In this document: positions 42,885 to 52,088 of the stretch, one piece after another
Position numbering within the stretch: position 1 is the stretch's first letter
How the letters are laid out: the number at the start of each line of letters is the position of its first letter
Assembly (NCBI RefSeq): GCF_014596575.1
Contig: NZ_NASZ01000002.1
Location: 1-64,000 of the forward strand
Length of the DNA stretch: 64,000 bases
Reading direction: 5' to 3'
Origin: Flavobacterium pokkalii
GTDB lineage: Bacteria; Bacteroidota; Bacteroidia; Flavobacteriales; Flavobacteriaceae
Translations under genes and position numbers: made by a program
Notes under the pieces: model-generated
The model's input: only the letters and a program-made list of their open reading frames with translations
Databases searched by the model: none
Told to the model about the DNA's origin: nothing

Positions 42885-45608
42885 ATGAAAATAAAATACC
42901 ATTGCTTTCCGGTTTTTCTTGGAATGCTATTCTCTTTAAATGTTTCAGGGCAAAGTTCCTGGCCAGAAATTAAAAATGTCAATAAGCCCTGGGCGCGCTG
43001 GTGGTGGATGGGAAATGCCGTTGACAAACCTAATTTAAAATCCAGTTTAATCGATTTTCAAAAAGTAGGAATTGGCGGGGTAGAAATTACTCCGATTTAT
43101 GGGGTAAAAGGTGAGGAGAAAAACTTTATCGATTATTTGTCTCCAAAATACATGGAGATGTTGGCTTATACCGTAAAAACTGCCGACAGCTTAGGAATGC
43201 AGGTCGATATGGTACTGGGAACGGGCTGGCCTTACGGAGGATCGCAGGTCTCAGTAGAAAATGCGGCAACAAAGTTGATTGTTGAAAAATATGAAGTTCA
43301 AAAAAACGAACAATTCAACAAAGAGATCAAAACCGATGCGGCAAAAGAAAAAATTCCGGGGAAATTATTGGCCGTTGTGGCTTATGGCGCCGATGGTTCT
43401 TATCAGGATTTGACCAGCCAGTTAAAAGGCAATCGCTTAGATTGGAAAGCTAAGAAAACTAATTTTACGCTGTATGCCGTTTTTGAAGGGAAAACAGGGC
43501 AACAGGTAAAACGAGCAGCACCGGGAGGAAAAGGTTATACTTTGGATCATTATTCTCAGGAAGCGCTAAATGCCTATGTGGTTCCTTTTGATAAGGCTTT
43601 GACAGGTTTAGAAGGGAAATTAAGAGCAATTTTTAATGATAGTTACGAAGTTTACGGAACCGATTTTACGCCTAAATTTTTACAGGAATTTGAAAAACGT
43701 CGCGGTTATGATTTGAAAAAATACCTGCCGCAATTGTTGAGTAAGGAAGATACTGAAATTGGCAATCGTGTAAAAAGCGATTATCGCGAAACCATTTCGG
43801 ATTTATTATTAAACAAATTTGATATTCCGTGGACGCAGTGGGCCAACGCTAAACAGTTTAAAACCAAGTTGCAGGCGCATGGTTCGCCGGGAAATCTGAT
43901 TGATTTATATGCTTCGGCAGATATTCCGGAATGTGAAACCTTTGGTTCGATGCCTTATGATATTCCGGGTTTCCGACGTGAAAAAGAAGATATCCGCGAA
44001 GGAGATGCCGATCCGGTAATGTTGAAATTTTCTTCTTCGGCTGCACATATTGCCGGAAAACCGTTGACTTCATCAGAAACATTTACCTGGTTAAGAGATC
44101 ATTTCAAAACGGCGTTGTCGCAATGCAAACCGGAAGTAGAAGATTTAATGCTTAACGGAATCAATCATGTGTTTTTACATGGTTCGACTTATTCGCCTAA
44201 AAGAGCCGAATGGCCGGGTTGGAAATTTTATGCTTCGGTAAATTTTAATGCTAATAATTCGATTTGGGAAGATGCACCGGGATTATTCGATTATATTGCT
44301 AATTGTCAATCGCTGTTGCAGGCAGGAAAACCGGACAATGAAACGCTGTTGTATTACCCAATTTACGACACTTGGGGAAAAACTTTAGAAGGAAATTTGT
44401 TTTTTCAGTTTAAAATTCACTCTTTGAAAGAATGGTTACACGGAACTCCTTTTTATGAAACGACTAAAAAACTGATGGAAAACGGTTACGGAGTCGATTT
44501 TGTGTCGGATCATTTTATTGCTCAGGCAAAGGTTGAAAACGGATTAGTGGTTTTGCCGGGCGGTAGTTATAAATCATTGGTGGTACCAAATTGTGATAAA
44601 ATGCCATTGGCTACTTTAGAAAAATTGATTGAGCTGAAAAAAGAAGGAGCTGCTATAATTTTTGAAGGTTTGCCAAAATCTGTTCCGGGATTGAAAGATT
44701 ATGAAAGTCAAAATCAAAAAATGGAAGCTTTGATTGCTTCCAATAAAACTTTGGTAAATCCGGTAAATGATTTATTTGTGGCTTTATCAGAGGCTAAGGA
44801 ACAGCCGGAAAATTTAGTAAAAACAGGTCTGAAATTTATTCGTAGAGACATCAACGGAGATAAGATTTATTATTTGGTTAATCATACTTCTAAAGCAATT
44901 GAAGGTTATATTCCTTTGGCTGTTGCCAATAAAGAAGTACTGATTTTAGATCCGTTGAATCGAAATGTGGGTAATGCGATGGTTCAAAAAAATGGACAAA
45001 CTACTTTGGTAAAACTTCGTATTGAATCCGGAAAATCAATATTGTTGAAAACTGAAAATACGGCTTCAGAAAAACCTTGGCAATATTATGATAGTTCGGC
45101 AGAACCAATCGCTTTAAAAGGAGACTGGCAAATTACTTTTGAAAAAGGCGGGCCAAAATTACCTGCACCGGCTAAAGTAAATTCTTTAGAATCCTGGACT
45201 AAAATTGGTCCGGATGCAGAAGCTTTTTCCGGAACGGCAGCTTATACCTTGCAATTTGATGCTCCAAAAATCGCTGCCGATAACTGGCAATTGAATTTGG
45301 GCGATGTGAGAGAAAGTGCTAAAGTTTGGTTGAATGGGAAATATATCGGGGCAACTTGGTCAGTTCCTTTTCAAATCAATTTGGGACAACTAAAGAAAGG
45401 GAAAAACGAATTGAAAATTGAAGTGACGAATCTTTCAGCTAACCGTGTTCGCGATTTAGAAATGAAAGGAAAAGAATGGAAAATTTTCTATGAAATTAAT
45501 ATGGTGGATAAGGATTATAATAAATTTGATGCGACTAAATGGGCACCAATGCCTTCTGGTTTGTTAGGACCGGTTACTATCACTCCTTTGAAAAACCAAA
45601 TGAAATAA
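42885..45608 (+). CDS. GH106 alpha-L-rhamnosidase
   Basis: 907 aa. A signal peptide (1-22) is followed by the family hallmark KPWARWWWMGNAVDKP near 34-49 and IDFQKVGIGGVEITPIYGVKG; later HGSPGNLIDLYASADIPECETFG and SSSAAHIAGKPLTSSETFTW match the catalytic TIM-barrel of GH106. The C-terminal 150 residues form a jelly-roll, galactose-binding-like module (GTAAYTLQFDAP, LNLGDVRESAKVWLNGKYIG). It removes terminal rhamnose from rhamnogalacturonan oligomers, probably in the periplasm. It converges with the GH28 gene across a shared terminator. Confidence 0.9.
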   Translation: MKIKYHCFPVFLGMLFSLNVSGQSSWPEIKNVNKPWARWWWMGNAVDKPNLKSSLIDFQKVGIGGVEITPIYGVKGEEKNFIDYLSPKYMEMLAYTVKTADSLGMQVDMVLGTGWPYGGSQVSVENAATKLIVEKYEVQKNEQFNKEIKTDAAKEKIPGKLLAVVAYGADGSYQDLTSQLKGNRLDWKAKKTNFTLYAVFEGKTGQQVKRAAPGGKGYTLDHYSQEALNAYVVPFDKALTGLEGKLRAIFNDSYEVYGTDFTPKFLQEFEKRRGYDLKKYLPQLLSKEDTEIGNRVKSDYRETISDLLLNKFDIPWTQWANAKQFKTKLQAHGSPGNLIDLYASADIPECETFGSMPYDIPGFRREKEDIREGDADPVMLKFSSSAAHIAGKPLTSSETFTWLRDHFKTALSQCKPEVEDLMLNGINHVFLHGSTYSPKRAEWPGWKFYASVNFNANNSIWEDAPGLFDYIANCQSLLQAGKPDNETLLYYPIYDTWGKTLEGNLFFQFKIHSLKEWLHGTPFYETTKKLMENGYGVDFVSDHFIAQAKVENGLVVLPGGSYKSLVVPNCDKMPLATLEKLIELKKEGAAIIFEGLPKSVPGLKDYESQNQKMEALIASNKTLVNPVNDLFVALSEAKEQPENLVKTGLKFIRRDINGDKIYYLVNHTSKAIEGYIPLAVANKEVLILDPLNRNVGNAMVQKNGQTTLVKLRIESGKSILLKTENTASEKPWQYYDSSAEPIALKGDWQITFEKGGPKLPAPAKVNSLESWTKIGPDAEAFSGTAAYTLQFDAPKIAADNWQLNLGDVRESAKVWLNGKYIGATWSVPFQINLGQLKKGKNELKIEVTNLSANRVRDLEMKGKEWKIFYEINMVDKDYNKFDATKWAPMPSGLLGPVTITPLKNQMK

Positions 45609-45626
45609 TGGTCGTTTAATTTGATA

Positions 45627-45663
45627 AAAAAATCCCGGGAATTTTGAACTCCCGGGATTTTTT
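45627..45663. terminator. Bidirectional terminator between GH106 and GH28
   Basis: AAAAAATCCCGGGA and TCCCGGGATTTTTT form a perfect 14-bp stem between convergent genes, with A and T runs suited to both directions. Confidence 0.9.
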
Positions 45664-47246
45664 TATTGTTTTTGGGCAAACCATTTGGCGTTTTTGATGT
45701 TCTTTCCGGAACGAACAATAATCGAATCGGAGAGCGAACCTTTGATGTCTAATTGTACCGGATTTTTGGTTTGGAAATCAATTTGGTCAAACAATATATT
45801 TTTTGAATCCAATAAAAACAAGGTTGAATCTTTGGCAGTAATTGTACTATTTCTGAAAACAGCGTTGCGAAGATCATGTGCATTAAATAATTCGCCACAA
45901 TTGACGGTTGCATTTTCAATAGTTAAATGATTAACCGGCGATTCCGGAATTCCGAAAACCTTGATGAAATTGCTGCAATTTTCGATGATAATATCTTTGA
46001 TGGTAATTTTTTCAAATTTAGGAGTCAAAGGAGTGATGGCTCGGGCAGGTAAACGGTCGGCTAAATCGCCAACACTTCCCGAGGAACCGAGCATGTCCCA
46101 TTTGATAGCTGTTTGGTCTAAATTCATTCGGATGCGTTCGTAAGTCAGGTTTTCGCCTCCACCACCACGATTTCTGCGGGTTTTAAAGCGGATTCCCACC
46201 CCCGAATCAATAAATACACAGTCGTGAACATAAAGGTTGCGAATCATTCCGGCGGTTTCACTTCCGCAGGTAATTCCGCCGTGACCTTTGAGTGCGAGAC
46301 AATAGCGAACCACAATATTTTCGGTTGCTTTGTTAACTCTGATTCCATCTTCTGCACGACCCGCTTTCATCGTAAAACAATCGTCGCCGGTACTTAAGTT
46401 GCAATATTCAATCAATACATTTTTGCTGGAATCAATATCAATTCCATCGCCACGAGGCGTTCCAACCGAGTTTACTGTTACTCCACGAATAATCACATTG
46501 TCACAATAAATGGGAACGATGTTCCAAAAAGCAGTATTGGATAAAGAAACACCTTCGATGTAGACTTTTTTACAGTTGATAGGCGAAATAAACATCGGAG
46601 GAAAAATCCAGTCTTGTTTACTTCCGTCCACAATGCGTTCGGCTACGGGTGTTTTGGCATCAATCACATTCTCAATCACATCTTTGGTTAAAATGTTATT
46701 TCGGATAGAACCTTTTTGCGGACCTACAAGTTTTCCGTTTCCGGTTATGGCAATATTAGTTGCGTCATTGGCATAAATGCAAGCACCCAACGACATTACT
46801 TCGACGCCTTCAATTCGGGTGAAAACCACCGGAAGAAAATCTTTGATTTCACCGCTAAAAACTAATTGAGCATTATCTTCTAAATGCAGATTAATGTTGT
46901 CTTTAAGTTGAATTCTGCCGGTTTTCCAAATTCCGTTGGGTACAATGATTGTTCCGCCGCCTTTAGCGCTGAGTTCATCGATGGCTTTTTGAATACGATT
47001 TGTGTTTAATGCTGTTGTGGTTAAATCTAAAATGATTTTGGCATCTGGGAAAACCGGTTTTGCAAAACGGATGGTAGCAAAAGGTGCTTTTACCGGTGCA
47101 ATTTCATCAGTTAAGTTTTTAACACCCACTTGTTCCTGAGTAGGGATTTGGCTTTTTTTAGTTGCGTTGCTGAGTTTTTTGTTGGAATTACAGGCTAATA
47201 AAAGGATGCTTATACTAGCCAGTAAGGTTGTTGTTTTTAATTTCAT
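45663..47246 (-). CDS. GH28 polygalacturonase-type hydrolase, lipoprotein
   Basis: 527 aa. The signal ends in a lipobox LLLAC near residue 19. A right-handed beta-helix follows an N-terminal GGGTIIVPNGIW segment. GH28 catalytic motifs are visible: GIDIDS near 267 in place of the usual NTD motif, GDDC near 282, GHGG with GSETAG near 318, and RFKT near 350 for the R-x-K motif. It hydrolyses alpha-1,4 galacturonic linkages, probably in exo mode as in related Bacteroidota enzymes. Divergent from the GH105 gene. Confidence 0.92.
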   Translation of the reverse strand: MKLKTTTLLASISILLLACNSNKKLSNATKKSQIPTQEQVGVKNLTDEIAPVKAPFATIRFAKPVFPDAKIILDLTTTALNTNRIQKAIDELSAKGGGTIIVPNGIWKTGRIQLKDNINLHLEDNAQLVFSGEIKDFLPVVFTRIEGVEVMSLGACIYANDATNIAITGNGKLVGPQKGSIRNNILTKDVIENVIDAKTPVAERIVDGSKQDWIFPPMFISPINCKKVYIEGVSLSNTAFWNIVPIYCDNVIIRGVTVNSVGTPRGDGIDIDSSKNVLIEYCNLSTGDDCFTMKAGRAEDGIRVNKATENIVVRYCLALKGHGGITCGSETAGMIRNLYVHDCVFIDSGVGIRFKTRRNRGGGGENLTYERIRMNLDQTAIKWDMLGSSGSVGDLADRLPARAITPLTPKFEKITIKDIIIENCSNFIKVFGIPESPVNHLTIENATVNCGELFNAHDLRNAVFRNSTITAKDSTLFLLDSKNILFDQIDFQTKNPVQLDIKGSLSDSIIVRSGKNIKNAKWFAQKQ

Positions 47247-47330
47247 ATAAAAGTATTGACTGAAAGAATGCTTTAAATTCTTCGTTAGGGAGTATTTTTC
47301 TAAACAAAATTAAATATTAATTTTAATTTA

Positions 47331-47376
47331 GCAGGATGCTACAGGATAGAAAGTATTGTAATTCATCCTAATTTTA
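47331..47376 (+). promoter_or_regulatory. Pectin-locus promoter element before GH105
   Basis: GCAGGATGCTACAGGATAGA (47331-47350) is a direct CAGGAT repeat 10 nt apart; TAATTTTA at 47369-47376 begins 27 nt after the second CAGGATA. The gene starts 62 nt later. Confidence 0.65.
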
Positions 47377-47438
47377 CCCGACTGCTTTTGAAATTCAAAA
47401 CCAATTTAAAAGAAATAGTAATCCCAAAAGTTTATATA

Positions 47439-48563
47439 ATGAAGAAACTGTGTTTGATTTTTATCTCATTTTTAGCTGTTCATTCGGTTTCGAGAGCTCA
47501 AAATCCTTTCAATAAAAAAGAAGTTTTGGCTCAAATGGAATTGGCTAATAAATATTTTATGGATAAATGGCCGGATACCGGAAAAACAATTGTGACCAAC
47601 AGAGAACGTCCGAGTAATATTTGGACACGCGGCGTGTATTATGAAGGATTAATGGCTTTGCATGAAATATATCCAAAACAGGCGTATTATGATTATGCGT
47701 ATTCCTGGTCAGAGTTTCACGGTTGGGGATTTAGAAACGGAAATGCCAACAGAAATGCCGATGATTATTGTGCAGCGCAAACGTATATTGATTTGTACAA
47801 TATTGAGCCGGATGCTAAAAAGTTAAAAAATACCAGACAATGTATTAATATGTTGTTGAATACACCTCAATTAGATGATTGGTCGTGGATTGATGCGATT
47901 CAAATGGGAATGCCGGTATTTGCCAAATTGGGAGTTTTGGACAAGGATAATCGCTATTTCGAAAAAATGTATGAGATGTATATGTATTCCAGAAATCAGC
48001 ATGGGGATCACGGATTGTTTAATCCTAAAGATGGTTTGTGGTGGCGTGATGCCGATTTTGATCCGCCGTATAAAGAACCAAACGGAGAAGATTGTTACTG
48101 GAGTCGCGGAAACGGTTGGGTAATTGCTGCTTTGGCAAAAGTATTAACTATTATCCCTGAAAATGCGCCTCACAGAGCACAATATGTAAGCGATTTGAAA
48201 GCGATGGCTAAGGCTTTGGTGCCTATCCAGCGTCCCGATGGTTTTTGGAATGTGAGTTTGCATGATCCAACGAATTTTGGAGGAAAAGAAGCTTCAGGAA
48301 CGGCTTTGTTCGTTTATGGAATTACTTACGGAATTAACAGCGGAATTTTAGATAAGAAAACCTATTTACCAGTAGTGGAAAAAGCCTGGAAAGCGTTGAC
48401 TACTGAAAGTTTGCAAAAAAATGGTTTCTTAGGATTTTTACAATCAACAGGAAAAGAACCTAAGGATGGACAACCTTTGTCAGTTGATAAAATCCCTGAT
48501 TTTGAAGATTATGGATTGGGTTGTTTTTTGTTAGCCGGATCTGAAATTTACAAGATGAAATAA
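47439..48563 (+). CDS. GH105 unsaturated rhamnogalacturonyl hydrolase
   Basis: 374 aa from ATG 47439, which gives a signal peptide (MKKLCLIFISFLAVHSVSRAQ); an in-frame TTG at 47388 is unlikely. An alpha/alpha barrel shows DDYCAAQTYIDLYN near 108, GLWWRDADFDPPYKEPNGEDCYWSRGNGW around 200-225 and SGTALFVYGITYG near 290, typical of GH105. It removes the unsaturated uronic residue from the ends of oligomers made by PL4, PL9 or PL11 lyases. It leads the GH105-PL9-esterase/GH43 gene run, with a hairpin before PL9. Confidence 0.9.
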   Translation: MKKLCLIFISFLAVHSVSRAQNPFNKKEVLAQMELANKYFMDKWPDTGKTIVTNRERPSNIWTRGVYYEGLMALHEIYPKQAYYDYAYSWSEFHGWGFRNGNANRNADDYCAAQTYIDLYNIEPDAKKLKNTRQCINMLLNTPQLDDWSWIDAIQMGMPVFAKLGVLDKDNRYFEKMYEMYMYSRNQHGDHGLFNPKDGLWWRDADFDPPYKEPNGEDCYWSRGNGWVIAALAKVLTIIPENAPHRAQYVSDLKAMAKALVPIQRPDGFWNVSLHDPTNFGGKEASGTALFVYGITYGINSGILDKKTYLPVVEKAWKALTTESLQKNGFLGFLQSTGKEPKDGQPLSVDKIPDFEDYGLGCFLLAGSEIYKMK

Positions 48564-48590
48564 AAACTATTTTTTGAATTGAAAATAAAA

Positions 48591-48622
48591 AAAAGGGGAA
48601 GTTTGAGAAGCTTCCCTTTTTA
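48591..48622 (+). terminator. Hairpin between GH105 and PL9 genes
   Basis: AAAAGGGGAAG pairs with GCTTCCCTTTT (about ten pairs) with a T run, 28 nt after the GH105 stop and 44 nt before PL9. No promoter is evident after it, so it may act as a partial terminator within an operon. Confidence 0.65.
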
Positions 48623-48665
48623 GTGAATGAAAATTTCTAAGAGAAACCAAAAAAATAAAACATTT

Positions 48666-49997
48666 ATGAGACACAGCATTTTAGTTGTTCTGATTTTTTT
48701 GAACAGTGTTTTTTCTTTTGCAAAAGAATTTTATGTGGCTCCTTCGGGAAAAGACAGTAATGATGGAAGTTTTGAAAAACCGGTAGAAACTATTAAACGA
48801 GCTCAGGAATTAGCTAATTCGGGTGATACCGTTTTTATTAGAGGTGGTAAATATGTGATGCGTGAAGACCAAATTTCCCAACAAAAACGCATTTGGGCTT
48901 ATGTGACTTTGTTAGATAAAGATGGAATTTCGTATTTGGCGTATAAAAATGAGAAACCACTTTTTGATTATACTAATGTGAAACCCGAAGGGAAAAGAGT
49001 AATTGCTTTTTTGGTGAGTGGCAATCATATTCATGTCAAAGGATTGGAAATTATCGGAGTTCAGGTAACATTAAAAAACCACACCCAATCAGAATGTTTT
49101 GAAGTACGTGGTAGTAATAACACATTGGAACAAATTGACATGCATGATAATATGGCTATTGGAGTTTATATGTTAAGCGGCTCCAATAATTTGATTTTAA
49201 ATTGTGATGCTCATGACAATTGGGATTCAGTTTCTGAAGGAGGAAAAGGAGGGAATACCGATGGTTTTGGCTGTCATTTGCAAAAAGGAAGTGTCAATAA
49301 TGTTTTTAGAGGTTGTCGTGCCTGGTTGAATAGTGACGACGGTTTTGATTTGATTAGTAATGCCGAGCCGGTTTTGATAGAAAATTGCTGGGCGTTTTAT
49401 AATGGTTATTCCAAAGGATTTGTAGGTCGAGCTGATGGTAATGGTTTTAAAGCCGGTGGTTATGGAAAAGGAAAAAGACCTTATCAGGATATTGTTGAAA
49501 ATTATACTCCAATACCAAGAAATACAATCCGTTTTTGTTTGGCAGTAAGAAACAAGCAAAGTGGTTTTTATGCCAATCATCATTTAGAAGGGAATTTTTG
49601 GTATAACAATACAGCCTACAAAAATAGACGCAACTATAATATGGTGAATTGTCTGGCTTTGAACCCAACAGATTTTGGCACCGATGGGCCGGGTTGGAAT
49701 CATGAATTGATAAATAATATTGGGTTCAATGCTCTTTCAGAGGAGTTGACTGATATTGATACTTCACGTTGCGTATTGAAAAATAATTCTTTTAATTTGA
49801 ATTTTAAGGTTAATGCTTCCGACTTTGAGAGTATTGATGAAGATTTTTTAATTTCTCCGCGTCAGGCTGATGGTAGTTTGCCAGAAACCAAATTTTTAAA
49901 ATTAAAACCAACAAGTAAACTAATCGATGCCGGAATTGATATAGGATTTCCGTTTCTGGGAAAAGCGCCTGATTTAGGATGTTTTGAAAGAAAATAA
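48666..49997 (+). CDS. PL9 family pectate/rhamnogalacturonan lyase
   Basis: 443 aa from ATG 48666, giving a signal peptide (RHSILVVLIFLNSVFSFA). The mature start KEFYVAPSGKDSNDGS is typical of PL9. The parallel beta-helix shows LNSDDGFDLIS near 221-231, with the calcium-binding aspartates, and GNGFKAGGYG near 257-266, with the catalytic Lys. Family members cleave polygalacturonate or rhamnogalacturonan-I backbone by beta-elimination. It is 30 nt upstream of the esterase-GH43 gene, probably co-transcribed. Confidence 0.88.
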   Translation: MRHSILVVLIFLNSVFSFAKEFYVAPSGKDSNDGSFEKPVETIKRAQELANSGDTVFIRGGKYVMREDQISQQKRIWAYVTLLDKDGISYLAYKNEKPLFDYTNVKPEGKRVIAFLVSGNHIHVKGLEIIGVQVTLKNHTQSECFEVRGSNNTLEQIDMHDNMAIGVYMLSGSNNLILNCDAHDNWDSVSEGGKGGNTDGFGCHLQKGSVNNVFRGCRAWLNSDDGFDLISNAEPVLIENCWAFYNGYSKGFVGRADGNGFKAGGYGKGKRPYQDIVENYTPIPRNTIRFCLAVRNKQSGFYANHHLEGNFWYNNTAYKNRRNYNMVNCLALNPTDFGTDGPGWNHELINNIGFNALSEELTDIDTSRCVLKNNSFNLNFKVNASDFESIDEDFLISPRQADGSLPETKFLKLKPTSKLIDAGIDIGFPFLGKAPDLGCFERK

Positions 49998-50027
49998 AAA
50001 GATAATAATGAATAAATTAAGATAAAA

Positions 50028-51830
50028 ATGATTAGAAAGAACAAAAGACTATTTTTTGGAATTGCTTTTTTGATGACTTTGTCCTTTAATTGCTTTTCAC
50101 AGGAAAATGCAGCATTTGCCTTATGGGATAAAATTCCCGGAGCGGTAAAAAATGAAACTTACAAAGAAGAACCCCGTTTGGATTCAAATGGAAATCGGAC
50201 TGGAATTAGAAAAGTTACAGAACCTACTTTGATGCCTTTTTTAGTTCAAAATAATGGAGTCAATAATCCGGCTGTTATTGTTTGTCCTGGCGGAGGTTAT
50301 TCGGTTTTGTCCATTGACAAAGAAGGAATCAAAGTAGCAGAATGGTTCAATTCTATTGGGGTTTCAGCTTTTGTATTGAAATACCGATTACCTTCGGATG
50401 AAATTATGAAGGATAAAACCGTAGGTCCGTTGCAGGATGCACAGGAAGCTATCAGAACCTTGCGTAGAAATGCCGATAAATGGCATATTGACCCTTCGAA
50501 AATTGGAATCATGGGGTTCTCTGCCGGGGGACATTTGGCATCAACTGCCTCTACTCATTATTTAGACAAAGTGTATGACCACAAAGGAGATATCAGCGCA
50601 CGACCTGATTTTTCGATGTTGATTTATCCGGTAATTTCTATGGAAAAAGGAATTACACATAATGGTTCTAAAGAAAGTCTTTTGGGCAAAACAGCTTCTG
50701 ATGAATTGATTGCCAAATATTCGAATGAAAAACAAATTAACGAAAATACACCGCCGGCATTTTTAGTGCATGCTACCGATGATAGAGCGGTTCCTGTAGA
50801 AAATAGTATCAATTATTATTTGGCTTTGGAAAAAAATAAAGTGGCTGCTGAGATGCATTTGTATCAGAATGGCGGACATGGTTTTGGATTAGGTACAAAA
50901 GGAACGCATACCGATTGGCCTACTGCATTAGAACATTGGTTGGTAGCCAATAAAATTATTACTGAAAAATCGGTTTATTTATTTTCTTATTTTAAAGGAA
51001 ATGGTGAAGACGGTTTGCATTTGGCGTATAGCGAAGATGGTTATAAATGGCAGTCATTAAAAAACGACCATTCATTTTTAACTCCTGAAGTAGGTAAAGA
51101 TAAATTGATGCGCGATCCTTGTATCATCAAAGGTGGTGATGGTTTGTATCACATGGTTTGGACGGTAAGTTGGACAGACAAAGGAATTGGTTATGCTTCT
51201 TCCAAAGATTTAATTCATTGGTCTAAACAGGAGTTTATTCCTGTGATGGCGCACGAAAATGAGACACGAAATACCTGGGCGCCTGAAATTACTTATGATG
51301 AGGTGAGCAAAGAATACATGATTTATTGGGCAAGCACCATTCCGGGAAAATTCCCTGAAACTCAAACTACTGAAGATAGTGGGTATAATCACCGAATCTA
51401 TTACACGACAACCAAAGATTTTAAAAGCTTTTCGTCTACCAAATTATTGTATGAACCCGGTTTTAATGTGATTGATGCTACTATTTTGAAAGATGCCAAA
51501 GGCTATATTATGTTTTTGAAAGACGAAACGAAATTGCCGGTTCAAAAGAATTTAAAAGTAGCTTATAGCGAAAATTTAACCGGACCTTATACAAAAGCGA
51601 GTGCGCCAATAACCGGAAATTATTGGGCTGAAGGTCCAACGGCTATCAAAATTGATGGCAAATGGACGGTGTATTTTGATAAATACCGCGATCATAAATA
51701 TGGAGCCATTCAACAAAGTGGAAATGGATGGGAAGATATTTCTAATAAGATGACTTTTCCTTCCGGAATTCGTCACGGAAGTGTTTTTGAAGTACCAAAA
51801 TCGGTGCTTTTACAGCTTATGAAAGAATAG
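50028..51830 (+). CDS. Two-domain esterase and GH43-like glycosidase
   Basis: 600 aa with signal peptide (1-25). Residues 60-310 are an alpha/beta hydrolase: VCPGGGYSVL oxyanion region, GFSAGG with nucleophile Ser near 164, Asp in HATDDRAV near 248 and His in GGHGFG near 284, resembling acetyl-xylan or feruloyl esterases. Residues 320-600 form a five-bladed propeller with the three acids in MRDPCII near 361, NVIDATIL near 481 and AEGPTAI near 534, as in GH43. It would remove an ester and an arabinosyl- or xylosyl-type side group from one chain; specificity cannot be read here. Confidence 0.82.
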   Translation: MIRKNKRLFFGIAFLMTLSFNCFSQENAAFALWDKIPGAVKNETYKEEPRLDSNGNRTGIRKVTEPTLMPFLVQNNGVNNPAVIVCPGGGYSVLSIDKEGIKVAEWFNSIGVSAFVLKYRLPSDEIMKDKTVGPLQDAQEAIRTLRRNADKWHIDPSKIGIMGFSAGGHLASTASTHYLDKVYDHKGDISARPDFSMLIYPVISMEKGITHNGSKESLLGKTASDELIAKYSNEKQINENTPPAFLVHATDDRAVPVENSINYYLALEKNKVAAEMHLYQNGGHGFGLGTKGTHTDWPTALEHWLVANKIITEKSVYLFSYFKGNGEDGLHLAYSEDGYKWQSLKNDHSFLTPEVGKDKLMRDPCIIKGGDGLYHMVWTVSWTDKGIGYASSKDLIHWSKQEFIPVMAHENETRNTWAPEITYDEVSKEYMIYWASTIPGKFPETQTTEDSGYNHRIYYTTTKDFKSFSSTKLLYEPGFNVIDATILKDAKGYIMFLKDETKLPVQKNLKVAYSENLTGPYTKASAPITGNYWAEGPTAIKIDGKWTVYFDKYRDHKYGAIQQSGNGWEDISNKMTFPSGIRHGSVFEVPKSVLLQLMKE

Positions 51831-51873
51831 GTTGTAGCTATATTTGCTAAATTGATATAGCTTGTATCTTGCT

Positions 51874-51917
51874 CGGCCTCAGTAAAATCAATGGTTTTGC
51901 TGAGGTCGTTTTTTTAT
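51874..51917 (+). terminator. Terminator of the GH105-PL9-esterase/GH43 run
   Basis: CGGCCTCAGTAAAA pairs with TTTTGCTGAGGTCG allowing G-T pairs, followed by seven T residues, 43 nt after the stop. Confidence 0.8.
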
Positions 51918-51928
51918 TTTGAAGTTTT

Positions 51929-51975
51929 GCAGGTTACTGCAGGATAGAGGAGTTGGTTTTTTGTTATTAATTGCG
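51929..51975 (+). promoter_or_regulatory. Pectin-locus promoter element before PL4
   Basis: GCAGGTTACTGCAGGATAGA (51929-51948) matches the GH105 copy at 17 of 20 positions. A weaker minus-7-like TTAATTG begins about 27 nt after CAGGATA. The PL4 gene starts at 52089. Confidence 0.55.
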
Positions 51976-52088
51976 ATAAGATTTACAAGTGTTGTTTGTA
52001 CATTAAACATATTGACTTAAAATAGAATATGTTAAAAGCGATAAATGGCATAAGTAAAATCGAAATAATTAACCAAAAACCATAAACA

